Of a DNA stretch of 64,000 nucleotides, positions 8,755 to 19,123 are shown in pieces (position 1 is the stretch's first letter; each line of letters starts with the position of its first letter). The stretch comes from Parasporobacterium sp. (GTDB taxonomy: Bacteria; Bacillota; Clostridia; Lachnospirales; Lachnospiraceae): contig JAFUBX010000011.1 of NCBI GenBank assembly GCA_017459985.1, positions 62,001 to 126,000 on the forward strand, given 5' to 3'. Position numbers and translations under genes: made by a program. The notes under the pieces were generated by a model, which did no database searches, was not told where the DNA came from, and saw nothing but the letters and a program-made list of their open reading frames with translations.

Positions 8755-10254
8755 TTATTCTGTTGCACCGCCGGTTGACGCCATATCAAGTATCGTTTCC
8801 TGTGAAAACTGGTCTTTGGTAAGTTCTCCCGCAAGACATCTTTCACCGAATACGACGATCCTGTCGGACATACCCAGGAGTTCTTCCATATCTGAAGTAA
8901 CCATGATGACACATTTCCCCTCTTCTGCCATCTGATTCATCAGCTCGTAAATCTCATATTTTGCTCCGACGTCAATACCTCTTGTCGGCTCATCGAAGAT
9001 AATGATGTCCGACTGGGTAGCCAGAGCTTTTCCGACTACGACCTTCTGCTGGTTACCGCCTGACAATGTCATAACCTTGGTCTTATCAAGGTTGGGTGCC
9101 TTTATACGCATTGCCTTTCCATAAAACTCGGCAATTTCACGTTCTTTTTTCTTATTCACGAATCCGGCATGGGAAATCTTGCCGAGTACGTTATATACAA
9201 TATTCCAGGAGATGGTTTCCATCAGGAAACAGCCTTCTCTTTTCCGGTCCTCCGGAATCAGGCAGATTCCATATTTATGCATCGCATCCTTCGGTGAATG
9301 GATATCTGCTTTCTTTCCGTTAACGTAGACCTCGCCCCATTGCTTTTTTTCGGCACCGAAGACCACCTTCATGATCTCGGTTCTTCCTGCGCCGACCAGT
9401 CCGGAAACGCCAAGCACTTCGCCGTGATGCGCTTTGAAGGAAATATTTTTGACCTTATTTCCGGTCAGATATTTCAGTTCCAGAGCCACATCGCCAATCT
9501 GTGCGTTTCTCGGCGGGAAGGTGGCGGTCATTTCACGACCGACCATGTATTTGATCAGCTCCGCACGGTTGGTTTCCTTGGTCATCAATGTCGTAATATA
9601 AACACCGTCACGTAAAATGGAAACTCTGTCCGTGAGCTCAAAAACTTCGTCTAATCTATGGGAGATAAATATAATAGCAACACCCTTATCCCGCAGCTGA
9701 TTTACGATCTTGAACAAAATTTCAACCTCTGCGACAGAAAGAGGTGCCGTCGGTTCATCCAGAATCAGGATCTTGCAGTTCTTGGAAACAGCCTTGGCGA
9801 TCTCTACGATCTGCATATGCCCGGGGGTCAGATCCCTGACCAGGGTCGATGGATTGATATCAACGCCGAAATCGTCGAAAATCTTTTTGGCGATCTCATT
9901 CATCTTGCGCTGATTCACGAATCGTCCCAGTTTCTCACCGTAGCAGATATTTTCCGCAGCGCTCAGTACGTCAATCAGGTTGAATTCCTGATAGATACAC
10001 TCGATGCCATGCTGTCTGGATAATGCAGGAGTCATAGCCGTGTAGGTCTCTCCGTCAACGGTGATCGTGCCGCCGTCCGGTGCATGGGCTCCGGTAATGG
10101 CTTTGATAAACGTTGACTTTCCTGCTCCGTTCTCACCGATCAGGGCATGTACTTCCCCCGGATAGAAATCGATGGAAACATTATCCAGAGCCACAACACC
10201 CGGGAATACTTTCCGGATGCCTTTCAGGGATAATGCCGGTACTTTTTCAGTCAT
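8755..10254 (-). CDS. sugar ABC transporter ATP-binding protein, RbsA/MglA type
   Basis: 499 residues made of two tandem ABC domains. The first has Walker A GENGAGKST and Walker B ILILDEPTAP. The second has the degenerate P-loop GLVGAGRTE typical of the family, a strong signature SGGNQQK and Walker B IIFDEPTRG. This two-in-one arrangement is specific to the ribose/galactose (CUT2) class. It lies between the binding-protein gene and the permease gene; a strong stem-loop in the 122-nt gap upstream (10292-10319) probably adjusts the relative amounts of binding protein and membrane parts. Confidence 0.95.
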   Translation of the reverse strand: MTEKVPALSLKGIRKVFPGVVALDNVSIDFYPGEVHALIGENGAGKSTFIKAITGAHAPDGGTITVDGETYTAMTPALSRQHGIECIYQEFNLIDVLSAAENICYGEKLGRFVNQRKMNEIAKKIFDDFGVDINPSTLVRDLTPGHMQIVEIAKAVSKNCKILILDEPTAPLSVAEVEILFKIVNQLRDKGVAIIFISHRLDEVFELTDRVSILRDGVYITTLMTKETNRAELIKYMVGREMTATFPPRNAQIGDVALELKYLTGNKVKNISFKAHHGEVLGVSGLVGAGRTEIMKVVFGAEKKQWGEVYVNGKKADIHSPKDAMHKYGICLIPEDRKREGCFLMETISWNIVYNVLGKISHAGFVNKKKEREIAEFYGKAMRIKAPNLDKTKVMTLSGGNQQKVVVGKALATQSDIIIFDEPTRGIDVGAKYEIYELMNQMAEEGKCVIMVTSDMEELLGMSDRIVVFGERCLAGELTKDQFSQETILDMASTGGATE

Positions 10255-10291
10255 AACACAAACCTCGCAAACTACTGATCATCTTTCCGGC

Positions 10292-10319
10292 GCGGCACGG
10301 AACAGAGGTTCCGTGCCGC
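10292..10319 (-). promoter_or_regulatory. intercistronic stem-loop between binding protein and ATPase genes
   Basis: GCGGCACGGAA and TTCCGTGCCGC pair as a perfect 11-bp stem with a 6-nt loop and no T-run after it. By analogy with other binding-protein operons, it may stabilise the upstream mRNA or partly attenuate downstream expression. Confidence 0.65.
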
Positions 10320-10376
10320 ATCCGATAAGACTCAACTTAACAAACAGTTTCGCCTGGCAATTACAGACACTGATGA

Positions 10377-11540
10377 TTAATACATAAAGTCGGGTACTCT
10401 GTACTCTTCTGCTGTATCAACATCACCCTGCTGCCACAGAAGGCTGAAATCATATACGTTCCATGCAGTGATGTCATCGTAGTAAGCTTCGCCGTAGGTC
10501 CACTCATAGTTTTCGCTTCCGCAGACACCCAGCAGGATTGCTGCCAGCTTGCCGCCGGTCGGTGAATATGCGGGATCGTTCTGATAACCAGCTGCCCAGA
10601 AAGCTTCGGTTTCTTCTTCGGTTCCTTCAGCACCATAGCTTGCATATCCCTTGATTGCGCTTGCGGAATGATCAGCCTTAACTTCTTCTACGATCTCAAG
10701 GAAGGTAGGATCCTGGCTGTAGCACGGAATGACGCAGAAGTCAGCCAGATCAAGGCCGTTGGTCTCTGCATAATCAGCGCATGCTGCTGCGATACCCATA
10801 GCTTCGTCCGGCTCATAGCAGATGAAGATACGAGTGTTCGGGTTAGCAGACAGAGCAGACTGTGCATTGGAGAATGCGGTATCATATGCGGAGTTGCCGT
10901 ATGCCTGAGTAGCGGAAACAGCTACCAGATTGTCGGAAGCTTCGATGGTTCCGAAGATTGCGTTGGAACGATAGATACCATCGATGATGCCGGTGTAGTA
11001 GTCAACTGCTACTTCATATTTTCCATCAGCATTCGGCTCAATGTTGCCGCCCTCAGCCAGTCTCTTCTCCAGCCAGTCCTGAGCTGTATAAACTGCATAC
11101 TGTCCGGTCAGGTCATAAGCGGTTGCGATGAAACCTGCCAGCGGATATTCCGGAGCAACGCCCAGCATGTTGATAGCGATACCAGCTTCTCTTGCCTGGC
11201 CGCAGACATCTTCCAGAAGTTCCGGATCCATTGCTGCGATCATCAGAGCGCCTACGTTGCCGGCGGAAATAGCCTGCTCTACGAACTCAACCTGCTTTGC
11301 CGGTGTCCCTTCAGCATCCTTAGCAGCGTAAGTCCAGCCTTCTTTTTCCATCTCGTAACCGCAGGAATCTGCATGCATCATCAGTCCGGGAACGCCTGTG
11401 GTAGGCAGGATTGCCCAGACTTCCTTGCATCCGTTCCACTCGAAATCAGCAGCCGGTTCTGCAGCTTCTTCAGCCATTACTGCACCTGCCAGGGCAAACA
11501 CCATGACAGCTGCCAGGATAATTGCTAAAAACTTCTTCAT
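10377..11540 (-). CDS. periplasmic-type sugar-binding protein of the ABC transporter
   Basis: 387 residues: an N-terminal signal peptide (basic MKKF, hydrophobic 5-20) then a type I periplasmic-binding-protein fold with the usual segments such as EFVEQAISAGNVGALMI. The protein should capture the ligand outside the cell and deliver it to the RbsC-type permease. Oddly for a Gram-positive bacterium, there is no lipobox cysteine: the signal ends AGAVMA followed by EEAAEP, so cleavage by signal peptidase I after Ala23 is predicted and the protein would not be lipid-anchored. A strong promoter is at 11598-11626 and the ribosome-binding site is TAGGAGGTAACTATA. First gene of the transporter operon. 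Ligand unknown. Confidence 0.9.
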   Translation of the reverse strand: MKKFLAIILAAVMVFALAGAVMAEEAAEPAADFEWNGCKEVWAILPTTGVPGLMMHADSCGYEMEKEGWTYAAKDAEGTPAKQVEFVEQAISAGNVGALMIAAMDPELLEDVCGQAREAGIAINMLGVAPEYPLAGFIATAYDLTGQYAVYTAQDWLEKRLAEGGNIEPNADGKYEVAVDYYTGIIDGIYRSNAIFGTIEASDNLVAVSATQAYGNSAYDTAFSNAQSALSANPNTRIFICYEPDEAMGIAAACADYAETNGLDLADFCVIPCYSQDPTFLEIVEEVKADHSASAIKGYASYGAEGTEEETEAFWAAGYQNDPAYSPTGGKLAAILLGVCGSENYEWTYGEAYYDDITAWNVYDFSLLWQQGDVDTAEEYRVPDFMY

Positions 11541-11597
11541 TATAGTTACCTCCTATAAAATTATGTGGGCACTTGATGCACCCTTATTAACAGATAA

Positions 11598-11626
11598 ATT
11601 ATATTATTTCGCTATTACGGAGTCAA
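11598..11626 (-). promoter_or_regulatory. strong promoter of the sugar ABC operon
   Basis: Minus strand TTGACT (11621-11626), 17-nt spacer, TATAAT (11598-11603), about 57 nt upstream of the start. The upstream flank is very AT-rich. No convincing catabolite-repression (cre) site was found. Confidence 0.75.
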
Positions 11627-11729
11627 TTTGTTTAACGAACTGCCGAATAAAATTAATATTTCCCGCAACAATTTGTCTGTTTCTCACAAAATCTACTGAT
11701 TTTATATGTTTAATATCCTGTCCGCAGAA

Positions 11730-12149
11730 TTACTTTGCGGGCTGCTGGATCAGCTCAATCAGGGTTCCGCTGGGATCACGGATAAACATCACGTGGTCTT
11801 CTCCCATATTCACTTCATGGGCAATGCTTCCGCCGAACTGCTCCAGTTTCGGTTTGAATGCATCCACATCATCCACTGCGACTGCCAGATGCTTGGTTCC
11901 GCAGGTCTGAAGGTCAGAATTGGGAAGCAGTCTGTCCTCCGGCACCGGCTTCGGATCATCGTACTTGAACAGCTCGATCTGATATCCTGTCGGATGCTCG
12001 ATGAAATACAGATGCGCGCCCAGAGGCGGAACATATCCCTGATCATATACCGGCTTAAAACCCAGCACATTCTCATACCACGCAAGGGCTTCATCCATAT
12101 CCCTTACGCTGATTCCTGTATGCAACTCTTTAATTACTACACCAGCCAT
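11730..12149 (-). CDS. VOC superfamily (glyoxalase I-like) protein
   Basis: 139 residues, two beta-alpha-beta-beta-beta modules, the standard VOC/glyoxalase size. Candidate metal ligands sit where expected: His10 in KELHTG, Glu in YQIELF, His in TKHLAVAV and Glu in LIELIQ near the C-terminus. It could be a lactoylglutathione-lyase-like isomerase, an epimerase or a dioxygenase; nothing selects one. It lies 58 nt downstream of the beta-helix gene in the same orientation and shares that gene's promoter. The association with the neighbouring sugar transporter suggests a role in processing the imported compound, but this is inference. Confidence 0.82.
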   Translation of the reverse strand: MAGVVIKELHTGISVRDMDEALAWYENVLGFKPVYDQGYVPPLGAHLYFIEHPTGYQIELFKYDDPKPVPEDRLLPNSDLQTCGTKHLAVAVDDVDAFKPKLEQFGGSIAHEVNMGEDHVMFIRDPSGTLIELIQQPAK

Positions 12150-12207
12150 TCTTACACTCCTTTTCTTTTATTTGTTCCGATTATATTCCTTCAACCTTAA
12201 AATTACA

Positions 12208-13611
12208 TTATAACTGCCCGGTAATTATTAATTTTCCGCCGCTGAACAGATCATATTCTCCCTCGGTCTGAGCCTTTGCCCGGATCGTAACTCCCGCCGG
12301 CGCGTCAATCTGATTTACAGATACATCACCGGTAAAGGTTACGTCCGAATCCTTGTCCGCGTACCAGAAGCTCCGGACATCCATGCAGAGGTTTGCGCCT
12401 TTGACTGCCCCGGTCATATGGACCTTCCGGAAGTCCAGGAACATCTCCCTGGCCGGATCTTCATGAATAAAGTCCCCTTCCAGCTTCATTTCCTCGAAGA
12501 CGGCATGGATTCCGAACGGATGATCCGACGGGATCGTGCGGGCCAGATCGTCATTTTCCTCAGACCGGAGGATTACGCCGCAGTCTGAGATGAGGGAGGT
12601 TCCGATAAAATGCATCCTGACATTCTCGCTGCGGCAAAGGATCGCTTCCTTTCCGGTCCGGATCTCACTGTTTGTCACCTCCAGCTCTCCCACTTCCTCC
12701 GGAAGGCCGTTGACATTATGGATCAGTGCAAAATACGTGCCATTGACGCAGACACATTCGTTAAAATGGGCATCGGACTTTCCTGCCAGGATCAAAGACA
12801 TATCCGCCACATCGAAATTGCAGCGGTTGAAATAATCATGGCAGTCCGGATCCGCATAGGCGCCGTAGCCCCGTTTTGTTACGATCACGTCGCAGTCATT
12901 GGCCTCCAGATATACGTATCCTTCCGCACCTTCTGTGGATAGTGCGCCCCAGCCGTCGCAGATAATCTTGCTGTCATAGAAATAGCTCCGGGAATTGGTC
13001 ATCGTACAATGGGTACGGCAGTTTCCTTCAATCAGCAGTGCCGCAGGAGGCGTGGCCATCGGCTCCGTGATCGGTTCAAATCCGTCGCCCCAGGGCTGCC
13101 CGTGAGACCACAGGACGGAATCGTAAACATACAGTTCGGACCCGGTCTCAGCGGTGGTACAGAACCTGCTCTTTCCATATCCGTTGATCACTGCGTTCTT
13201 CACCGTCACCGTAGCCTTGTTTCTTGCGGAGATTCCCGTATCCGGGCCTCCGACGCCTCTGCCGGCCCCTTCCAGGGTAATGTAGGCGTTCTCCACCAGC
13301 ACATCGGTGTCCTCTCCCTCGCAGTAGACTCCTCCGTCCCGTCCGTCATATCCCACAACCTTCAGATTGTAGATATGCTGACCGTCCACATCGCAGCTCA
13401 TCAGAATCTTCTCATTTCCAATCTCCAGAATCCCGTCCCGCACCTCAATGGCGGCCTGCGCGTCTTCGTAACCCGCAAACCAGTCAAACACCGGCCCGCC
13501 CGGGTTCATGATCTGATTGACTGTTGTCACCAGATCCGCCACCTTCAGCGTGATCTGTGCATGTTCTTCCTTCGGAAGCTCTATCTTCCTTCCGATGATC
13601 TTCTCTCCCAT
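12208..13611 (-). CDS. predicted cytoplasmic right-handed beta-helix protein
   Basis: 467 residues without a signal peptide or membrane segment. From about residue 60 onward the sequence is a chain of short strands and turns (for example NAYITLEG, ATVTVKNAVING, SELYVYDSVLW, GYVYLEANDCDV) typical of right-handed parallel beta helices such as pectate lyases and carbohydrate epimerases. No specific family was recognised and no pectate-lyase Arg/Lys motif was identified with confidence. The N-terminal 40 residues (MGEKIIGRKIELP...) look like a cap. It is the first gene of a two-gene unit with the VOC protein, with its own promoter (13668-13696) and a strong AGGAGGGAG ribosome-binding site. A cytoplasmic carbohydrate-active enzyme is plausible but unproven. 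Confidence 0.75.
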   Translation of the reverse strand: MGEKIIGRKIELPKEEHAQITLKVADLVTTVNQIMNPGGPVFDWFAGYEDAQAAIEVRDGILEIGNEKILMSCDVDGQHIYNLKVVGYDGRDGGVYCEGEDTDVLVENAYITLEGAGRGVGGPDTGISARNKATVTVKNAVINGYGKSRFCTTAETGSELYVYDSVLWSHGQPWGDGFEPITEPMATPPAALLIEGNCRTHCTMTNSRSYFYDSKIICDGWGALSTEGAEGYVYLEANDCDVIVTKRGYGAYADPDCHDYFNRCNFDVADMSLILAGKSDAHFNECVCVNGTYFALIHNVNGLPEEVGELEVTNSEIRTGKEAILCRSENVRMHFIGTSLISDCGVILRSEENDDLARTIPSDHPFGIHAVFEEMKLEGDFIHEDPAREMFLDFRKVHMTGAVKGANLCMDVRSFWYADKDSDVTFTGDVSVNQIDAPAGVTIRAKAQTEGEYDLFSGGKLIITGQL

Positions 13612-13667
13612 ATTATACTCCCTCCTGATTCCGCGCTCCCTCTTGCATATTTAGTGAGAATATACAA

Positions 13668-13696
13668 ATTATACTATCGAAGGCTCCGTTTTACAA
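13668..13696 (-). promoter_or_regulatory. promoter of the beta-helix/VOC unit
   Basis: Minus strand TTGTAA (13691-13696), 17-nt spacer, TATAAT (13668-13673). It starts just past the groEL terminator. Confidence 0.7.
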
Positions 13697-13713
13697 GGCA
13701 TTCTGCACAGCAA

Positions 13714-13748
13714 AAGATCCCTGCCGGATACACTCCGGCAGGGATCTT
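13714..13748 (-). terminator. terminator of groESL
   Basis: Minus strand AAGATCCCTGCCGGA, 5-nt loop, TCCGGCAGGGATCTT, then TTTT. The T-run is short but the 15-bp stem is perfect. Confidence 0.8.
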
Positions 13749-13793
13749 CCCATTGGTTTGATCGATTATTCTGCTGCTATGCTGCGGCTGTTC

Positions 13794-15428
<1,635 letters not shown>

Positions 15429-15469
15429 TTATATGCCTCCTGTATAATATATTCCTCTGAATCAGCGGA

Positions 15470-15754
15470 TCATTCTACGATTGCAAGGATATCATCCTGA
15501 CGAACGATCACGTATTCTTCTTTTTCCAGCTTGACTTCGTTTCCGGCGTATTTGGAATAGATCACCTTATCATCCACCTTCACATTCATGGTAACTTCTT
15601 TGCCGTCAACCGTGCCTCCCGGTCCGACTGCGACCACGACTGCGACCTGGGGCTGCTCCTTGGCCTGGCCCGGCAATACGATTCCGGATGCGGTGGTTTC
15701 TTCTGCTTCTACATGTTTAAGTACGACTCTGTCTCCTAATGGTACTAATTTCAT
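15470..15754 (-). CDS. groES: co-chaperonin GroES (10 kDa)
   Basis: 94 residues with the family signature: LVPLGDRVVLKH at the N-terminus, the mobile loop EAEETTASGIVLPG and the C-terminal YVIVRQDDILAIVE. It caps the GroEL ring during folding. First gene of the operon; the ribosome-binding site AGGAGGCAGAG precedes the start, and the CIRCE operator lies about 24 nt upstream, so HrcA would control both genes. Confidence 0.98.
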   Translation of the reverse strand: MKLVPLGDRVVLKHVEAEETTASGIVLPGQAKEQPQVAVVVAVGPGGTVDGKEVTMNVKVDDKVIYSKYAGNEVKLEKEEYVIVRQDDILAIVE

Positions 15755-15777
15755 CTCTCTGCCTCCTTATCGATTTA

Positions 15778-15804
15778 TTAGCACTCGATAATGTTGAGTG
15801 CTAA
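15778..15804 (-). promoter_or_regulatory. CIRCE operator (HrcA site)
   Basis: Perfect TTAGCACTC - 9 nt - GAGTGCTAA inverted repeat, identical to the CIRCE consensus. It lies just downstream of the groESL promoter, in the transcribed leader. The hrcA gene itself is not in the window. Confidence 0.97.
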
Positions 15805-15814
15805 CCTAGTGCAT

Positions 15815-15843
15815 ATATTACTCCATCGTCCTTTGTTTTGCAA
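15815..15843 (-). promoter_or_regulatory. groESL promoter
   Basis: Minus strand TTGCAA (15838-15843), 17-nt spacer, TAATAT (15815-15820), directly upstream of CIRCE. Confidence 0.75.
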
Positions 15844-15884
15844 GTCTTTTTTCATATTATTTTTTATTTTCCGGAACGGGGATT

Positions 15885-15922
15885 AAAAAGGCTGCCTTAC
15901 CTTGCGGGTAACGCAGCCTTTC
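15885..15922 (-). terminator. terminator of ftsZ / division cluster
   Basis: Minus strand AAAGGCTGC, a 17-nt loop that can itself pair (TTACC/GGTAA), GCAGCCTTT, then T. About 30 nt after the ftsZ stop. Confidence 0.8.
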
Positions 15923-15952
15923 GTTCAGACGGGTTTGTTTTTACTTTCCGGA

Positions 15953-17251
15953 TCAGTGCCTCTTCAGAAAATCCGGAATGGTAATATCCTTGCCGGAGGA
16001 ATTCCTGGAAGCGGAGCTGTTGGATGTTCCGAAGCTCATGGGCTGTCTGGAGGAATTCTGTCTTCCTGCCAGAAGGTCCGCTCTGGGTTCTGAGGTATCC
16101 GGTCTTCTCGGCGTCGTGGAAGGACGGCTGGTCAGAGGAGATACAATCCCCGGGTTCATTCCGGACAGTCCCGGAGTGGCCGCCGGTCTGGAGGAAGCGG
16201 TTCCTGCAAATCCGGAGGTGGCAGCGGATAACGACGGTTTGAAGCCGGTCGTCCCTGCCGCAGTTCCCAGCGGTCCGTTCATCCTTGCCGGAGCAGAGGA
16301 ATCATTGATCCCGGTGGCAATCACCGTGATGGAGCAGGTATCTGCCGGATCCGCATCATACCGGGCGCCGAAGATAATATTGGCGCCGTCGCCTGCCAGT
16401 TCCTGTACATAAGAAGCGGCATCATTTGCCTCAATCAGGGAAATATCACCGCTGATATTAACGATCACATGGGATGCGCCCTTGATGGTGGTCTCAAGCA
16501 GCGGAGATGTCACAGCTGCTTTCACGGCATCCTCTGCCTTGGTATCGCCTGTGCCGGATCCGATGCCGATATGGGCGATTCCCTTATTCAGCATGACGGT
16601 ACGGATATCTGCAAAGTCCAGATTGATCAGTGCAGGTACATTGATCAGATCCGTGATTCCCTGCACGGACTGCTGAAGCACTTCATCCGCTTTCCGGAAA
16701 GCATCTGCAATGGAAGTCCTTCTGTCCACGATCTCCAGAAGCTTATCATTCGGGATGACAATCAGCGTATCCACCACTTCTTTCAGACGCTCGATCCCCA
16801 TCAGGGCATTATTCATACGGGTCTTATTTTCAAAACGGAAAGGCTTGGTAACCACAGCTACCGTCAGAATGCCCATTTCCTTCGCAACCTTGGCAATGAC
16901 CGGTGCGGCTCCGGTTCCGGTTCCGCCGCCCATACCACAGGTGATAAACACCATATCAGCTCCGGAAATCGCCTTCTGAATGATCTCGACACTCTCCTCA
17001 GCTGCCTTCTGCCCCACCTCCGGCTGTGCTCCTGCACCGAGTCCTTTGGTGAGCTTTTCACCGATCTGTATCACAACGGGAGCCTTACTGAAGGATAACG
17101 CCTGTTTATCGGTATTGATCCCGATAAATTCGACCATCTTTACGGCATCATCGCCTTCTGACATCCTGTTAACAGCATTATTGCCTGCGCCGCCAACTCC
17201 GACAACCAGTATTCTGGCGCCTCTCTCTGAATCATAATCATATTCTGCCAT
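15953..17251 (-). CDS. ftsZ: cell division protein FtsZ
   Basis: 432-residue tubulin homologue that polymerises into the Z ring. The GTPase core spans about residues 10-320 with the signature [10 protein letters not shown] and the synergy-loop region [12 protein letters not shown] long low-complexity linker rich in Ser, Thr, Pro and Arg (about 325-420) leads to the conserved C-terminal peptide [10 protein letters not shown] that binds membrane tethers. It is the last gene of the division cluster but has its own promoter region at 17281-17316. ftsA, the usual tether gene beside ftsZ, is absent here; SepF or a distant FtsA would have to anchor the ring. Confidence 0.98.
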   Translation of the reverse strand: MAEYDYDSERGARILVVGVGGAGNNAVNRMSEGDDAVKMVEFIGINTDKQALSFSKAPVVIQIGEKLTKGLGAGAQPEVGQKAAEESVEIIQKAISGADMVFITCGMGGGTGTGAAPVIAKVAKEMGILTVAVVTKPFRFENKTRMNNALMGIERLKEVVDTLIVIPNDKLLEIVDRRTSIADAFRKADEVLQQSVQGITDLINVPALINLDFADIRTVMLNKGIAHIGIGSGTGDTKAEDAVKAAVTSPLLETTIKGASHVIVNISGDISLIEANDAASYVQELAGDGANIIFGARYDADPADTCSITVIATGINDSSAPARMNGPLGTAAGTTGFKPSLSAATSGFAGTASSRPAATPGLSGMNPGIVSPLTSRPSTTPRRPDTSEPRADLLAGRQNSSRQPMSFGTSNSSASRNSSGKDITIPDFLKRH

Positions 17252-17280
17252 ATATCTTATCCTCCAATTATAGTCTGTCT

Positions 17281-17316
17281 TAAATATACTATATATTCAA
17301 TCCTGTCAAATTTCAA
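17281..17316 (-). promoter_or_regulatory. overlapping candidate promoters of ftsZ
   Basis: Two interleaved matches on the minus strand, both with 17-nt spacing: TTGACA (17304-17309) with TATTTA (17281-17286), and TTGAAA (17311-17316) with TATAGT (17288-17293). They give ftsZ expression independent of the upstream cluster. Confidence 0.6.
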
Positions 17317-17327
17317 CAGAAAAATCA

Positions 17328-17879
17328 CTACTTTGCCCTGAAAGTATAGCCGTAGTTATTGGCATTTCCGTTCTGCATGAACAGCGTCCCCGCCTGTCCA
17401 TCCAGTTTATCGATAAAATCCGCCAGATCGTTGATCTTGTCATCCGTCTTCTCGTTTTTGCCCAGCTGGATCTCCAGCCGGTCAATATAGATCGAAGCCA
17501 TCCGGTTCTCATAGGCAATCTTATCCGCCCGGATGTCCTGCTTCTTCAGATCCAGGGCGATCCGGATCACATATTCCAGCGCATTGCTTTCCGTCGCCTG
17601 TGCCTTTTCTCCGAAGGACACACTGGAAAAGTCGATCCCCGTGATTTCCGGAAGAGCGGTCGGCCGGGAAGAATTGTTTGCGCATACGATCCCGTTCTGG
17701 TCCAGAGAGAGATAGGTATCCGCATAATAAACATACACCAGAGCCTCTTCTGCTTTCCTGGCCTTCTCTTCCGCTGCGAAGGCCCTCGAACGGCTCCGTC
17801 CTCCGAAGCTGCAGATAAGAACAACTGCCGCCGCCAGCGCAATGATCAATAATAAGACTGTCAGGATCCGCCGTTTCAA
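17328..17879 (-). CDS. membrane-anchored FtsQ/DivIB-like division protein, short form
   Basis: 183 residues. A basic N-terminus and a single membrane helix (about 5-25) are followed by a short basic and coiled stretch (to about 50) and an extracytoplasmic domain. The segment YLSLDQNGIVCAN ... ALPEITGIDFSSVSFG resembles the beta domain of FtsQ/DivIB (a strand about the default value of the peptide followed by P-x-I-x-G). It occupies the ftsQ position between ftsW and ftsZ. The POTRA domain (about 70 residues) that normally separates the membrane helix from the beta domain appears to be missing. Function by position and resemblance: divisome assembly with FtsL and FtsB-like proteins. Confidence in the family is moderate. 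Confidence 0.65.
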   Translation of the reverse strand: MKRRILTVLLLIIALAAAVVLICSFGGRSRSRAFAAEEKARKAEEALVYVYYADTYLSLDQNGIVCANNSSRPTALPEITGIDFSSVSFGEKAQATESNALEYVIRIALDLKKQDIRADKIAYENRMASIYIDRLEIQLGKNEKTDDKINDLADFIDKLDGQAGTLFMQNGNANNYGYTFRAK

Positions 17880-17911
17880 ATTATACGCCTCGCAAGATCT
17901 TCGTTTCGGGA

Positions 17912-19123
17912 TTACTGTGTTTCTCTGATAACATAGCCCGTATCGTACACATTGTTTTTCGCTCTGTCAAGCCTTTCCCGATAGACCGATAATACAAGAC
18001 CGATCTCTCCCAGCAGGATCAGAAGCGATGTTCCGCCGTAACTGATGAACGGAAGCGGAACGCCTGTATTTGGGAGAAGATTGGCCATAACCGCCATATT
18101 GATCACTGACTGCAGACCGATATGGGCTGTCACCCCCGCCACAATGATCTTCCCGTACAGATCCGTTATTTCATGATAGATTCTCCGCAGTCTCAGGAGC
18201 AGGATCACAAACAGCACGATCAGAAAGATCCCTCCGATGATCCCCAGTTCCTCGCATACGATGGTGAAAATCATATCCGTATGCGGTTCCGGAATAAAGA
18301 CTTTCTGCACGCTCTTTCCGAGTCCCCGGCCAAACCATCCTCCGGATCCGATGGCATAGAGTCCTTCCTGAATCTGATACCCCAGGTCGGAAGTGTTATG
18401 CTGCAGATCCAGCCATGCGCTGATCCGTCCCATCCGGTAAGGAAACAAAAGGGTGAAGCCCACCCCAGCACAGGCTGCCACAATCAGGACTGTGAGCAGA
18501 TACCGGATACCGGGACTTACGGACAGCAGAATGAGAAATCCGATTCCGAAAATGATGATTGCCGTTCCCAGATCTTTTGTCACGATCACGACCAATGCCG
18601 CTGCTGCTGCGATCAGCAAGATCGGCAGCAGATAGCCTCTTCGTTCCCGGAGGAACACTTTCTTGTCGATTTCTTTATAATTTCTGAAAAATTCAGTGAA
18701 CCGGATCCGCTCCAGTCCGTTGATTTCGTGAAAATATTTACAGATCACGCAGGCAAGGGCCAGGATCAGCCCTGCCTTCACCATCTCAGAGGGCTGAAAC
18801 CGGACAGGTCCGATCTCGATCCATCTCCGGGCGCCTTTGACGGTTCTGCCCAGAACCGCCGTAGCACCGGTCATGACCAGCGATGCTCCATAGAACGCCA
18901 GAGACAGTTTATTGATGATCCTGGGAGGGATCAGGCTGATAAGGAAAACCGCCGCAAATCCGGCTGCGGCGAAAATCCCCTGTTTCTTCACCAGATCCAG
19001 GTCATAAGAGCTCGCGCTGTACTGCATGATCAGGCCGAATATGACAAGGGCGGCGACGATCAGCAGAAGCATCCAGTCCATCGGCCCCCGCCCTTTTTGT
19101 TTTTTTTGTTTTTCTTTCGTCAT
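17912..19123 (-). CDS. ftsW: SEDS-family septal peptidoglycan glycosyltransferase FtsW
   Basis: 403 residues with about ten membrane helices. SEDS hallmarks: RRWIEIGPVRFQPSE after helix 3, the catalytic-region Asp in VTKDLGTAI, the large loop GRISAWLDLQ ... GYQIQEGLYAIGSGG, and the C-terminal LPNTGVPLPFISYGGTS. FtsW polymerises lipid II together with a class B PBP, here encoded three genes upstream. Its start overlaps the murD stop by 4 nt (ATGA). Position in the division cluster favours FtsW over RodA. Confidence 0.95.
   Translation of the reverse strand: MTKEKQKKQKGRGPMDWMLLLIVAALVIFGLIMQYSASSYDLDLVKKQGIFAAAGFAAVFLISLIPPRIINKLSLAFYGASLVMTGATAVLGRTVKGARRWIEIGPVRFQPSEMVKAGLILALACVICKYFHEINGLERIRFTEFFRNYKEIDKKVFLRERRGYLLPILLIAAAAALVVIVTKDLGTAIIIFGIGFLILLSVSPGIRYLLTVLIVAACAGVGFTLLFPYRMGRISAWLDLQHNTSDLGYQIQEGLYAIGSGGWFGRGLGKSVQKVFIPEPHTDMIFTIVCEELGIIGGIFLIVLFVILLLRLRRIYHEITDLYGKIIVAGVTAHIGLQSVINMAVMANLLPNTGVPLPFISYGGTSLLILLGEIGLVLSVYRERLDRAKNNVYDTGYVIRETQ

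Noticed and set aside
15778-15804. Considered whether the CIRCE sequence was only a terminator-like hairpin
   Set aside because: It is an exact match to the operator, is in the groES leader and has no T-run.
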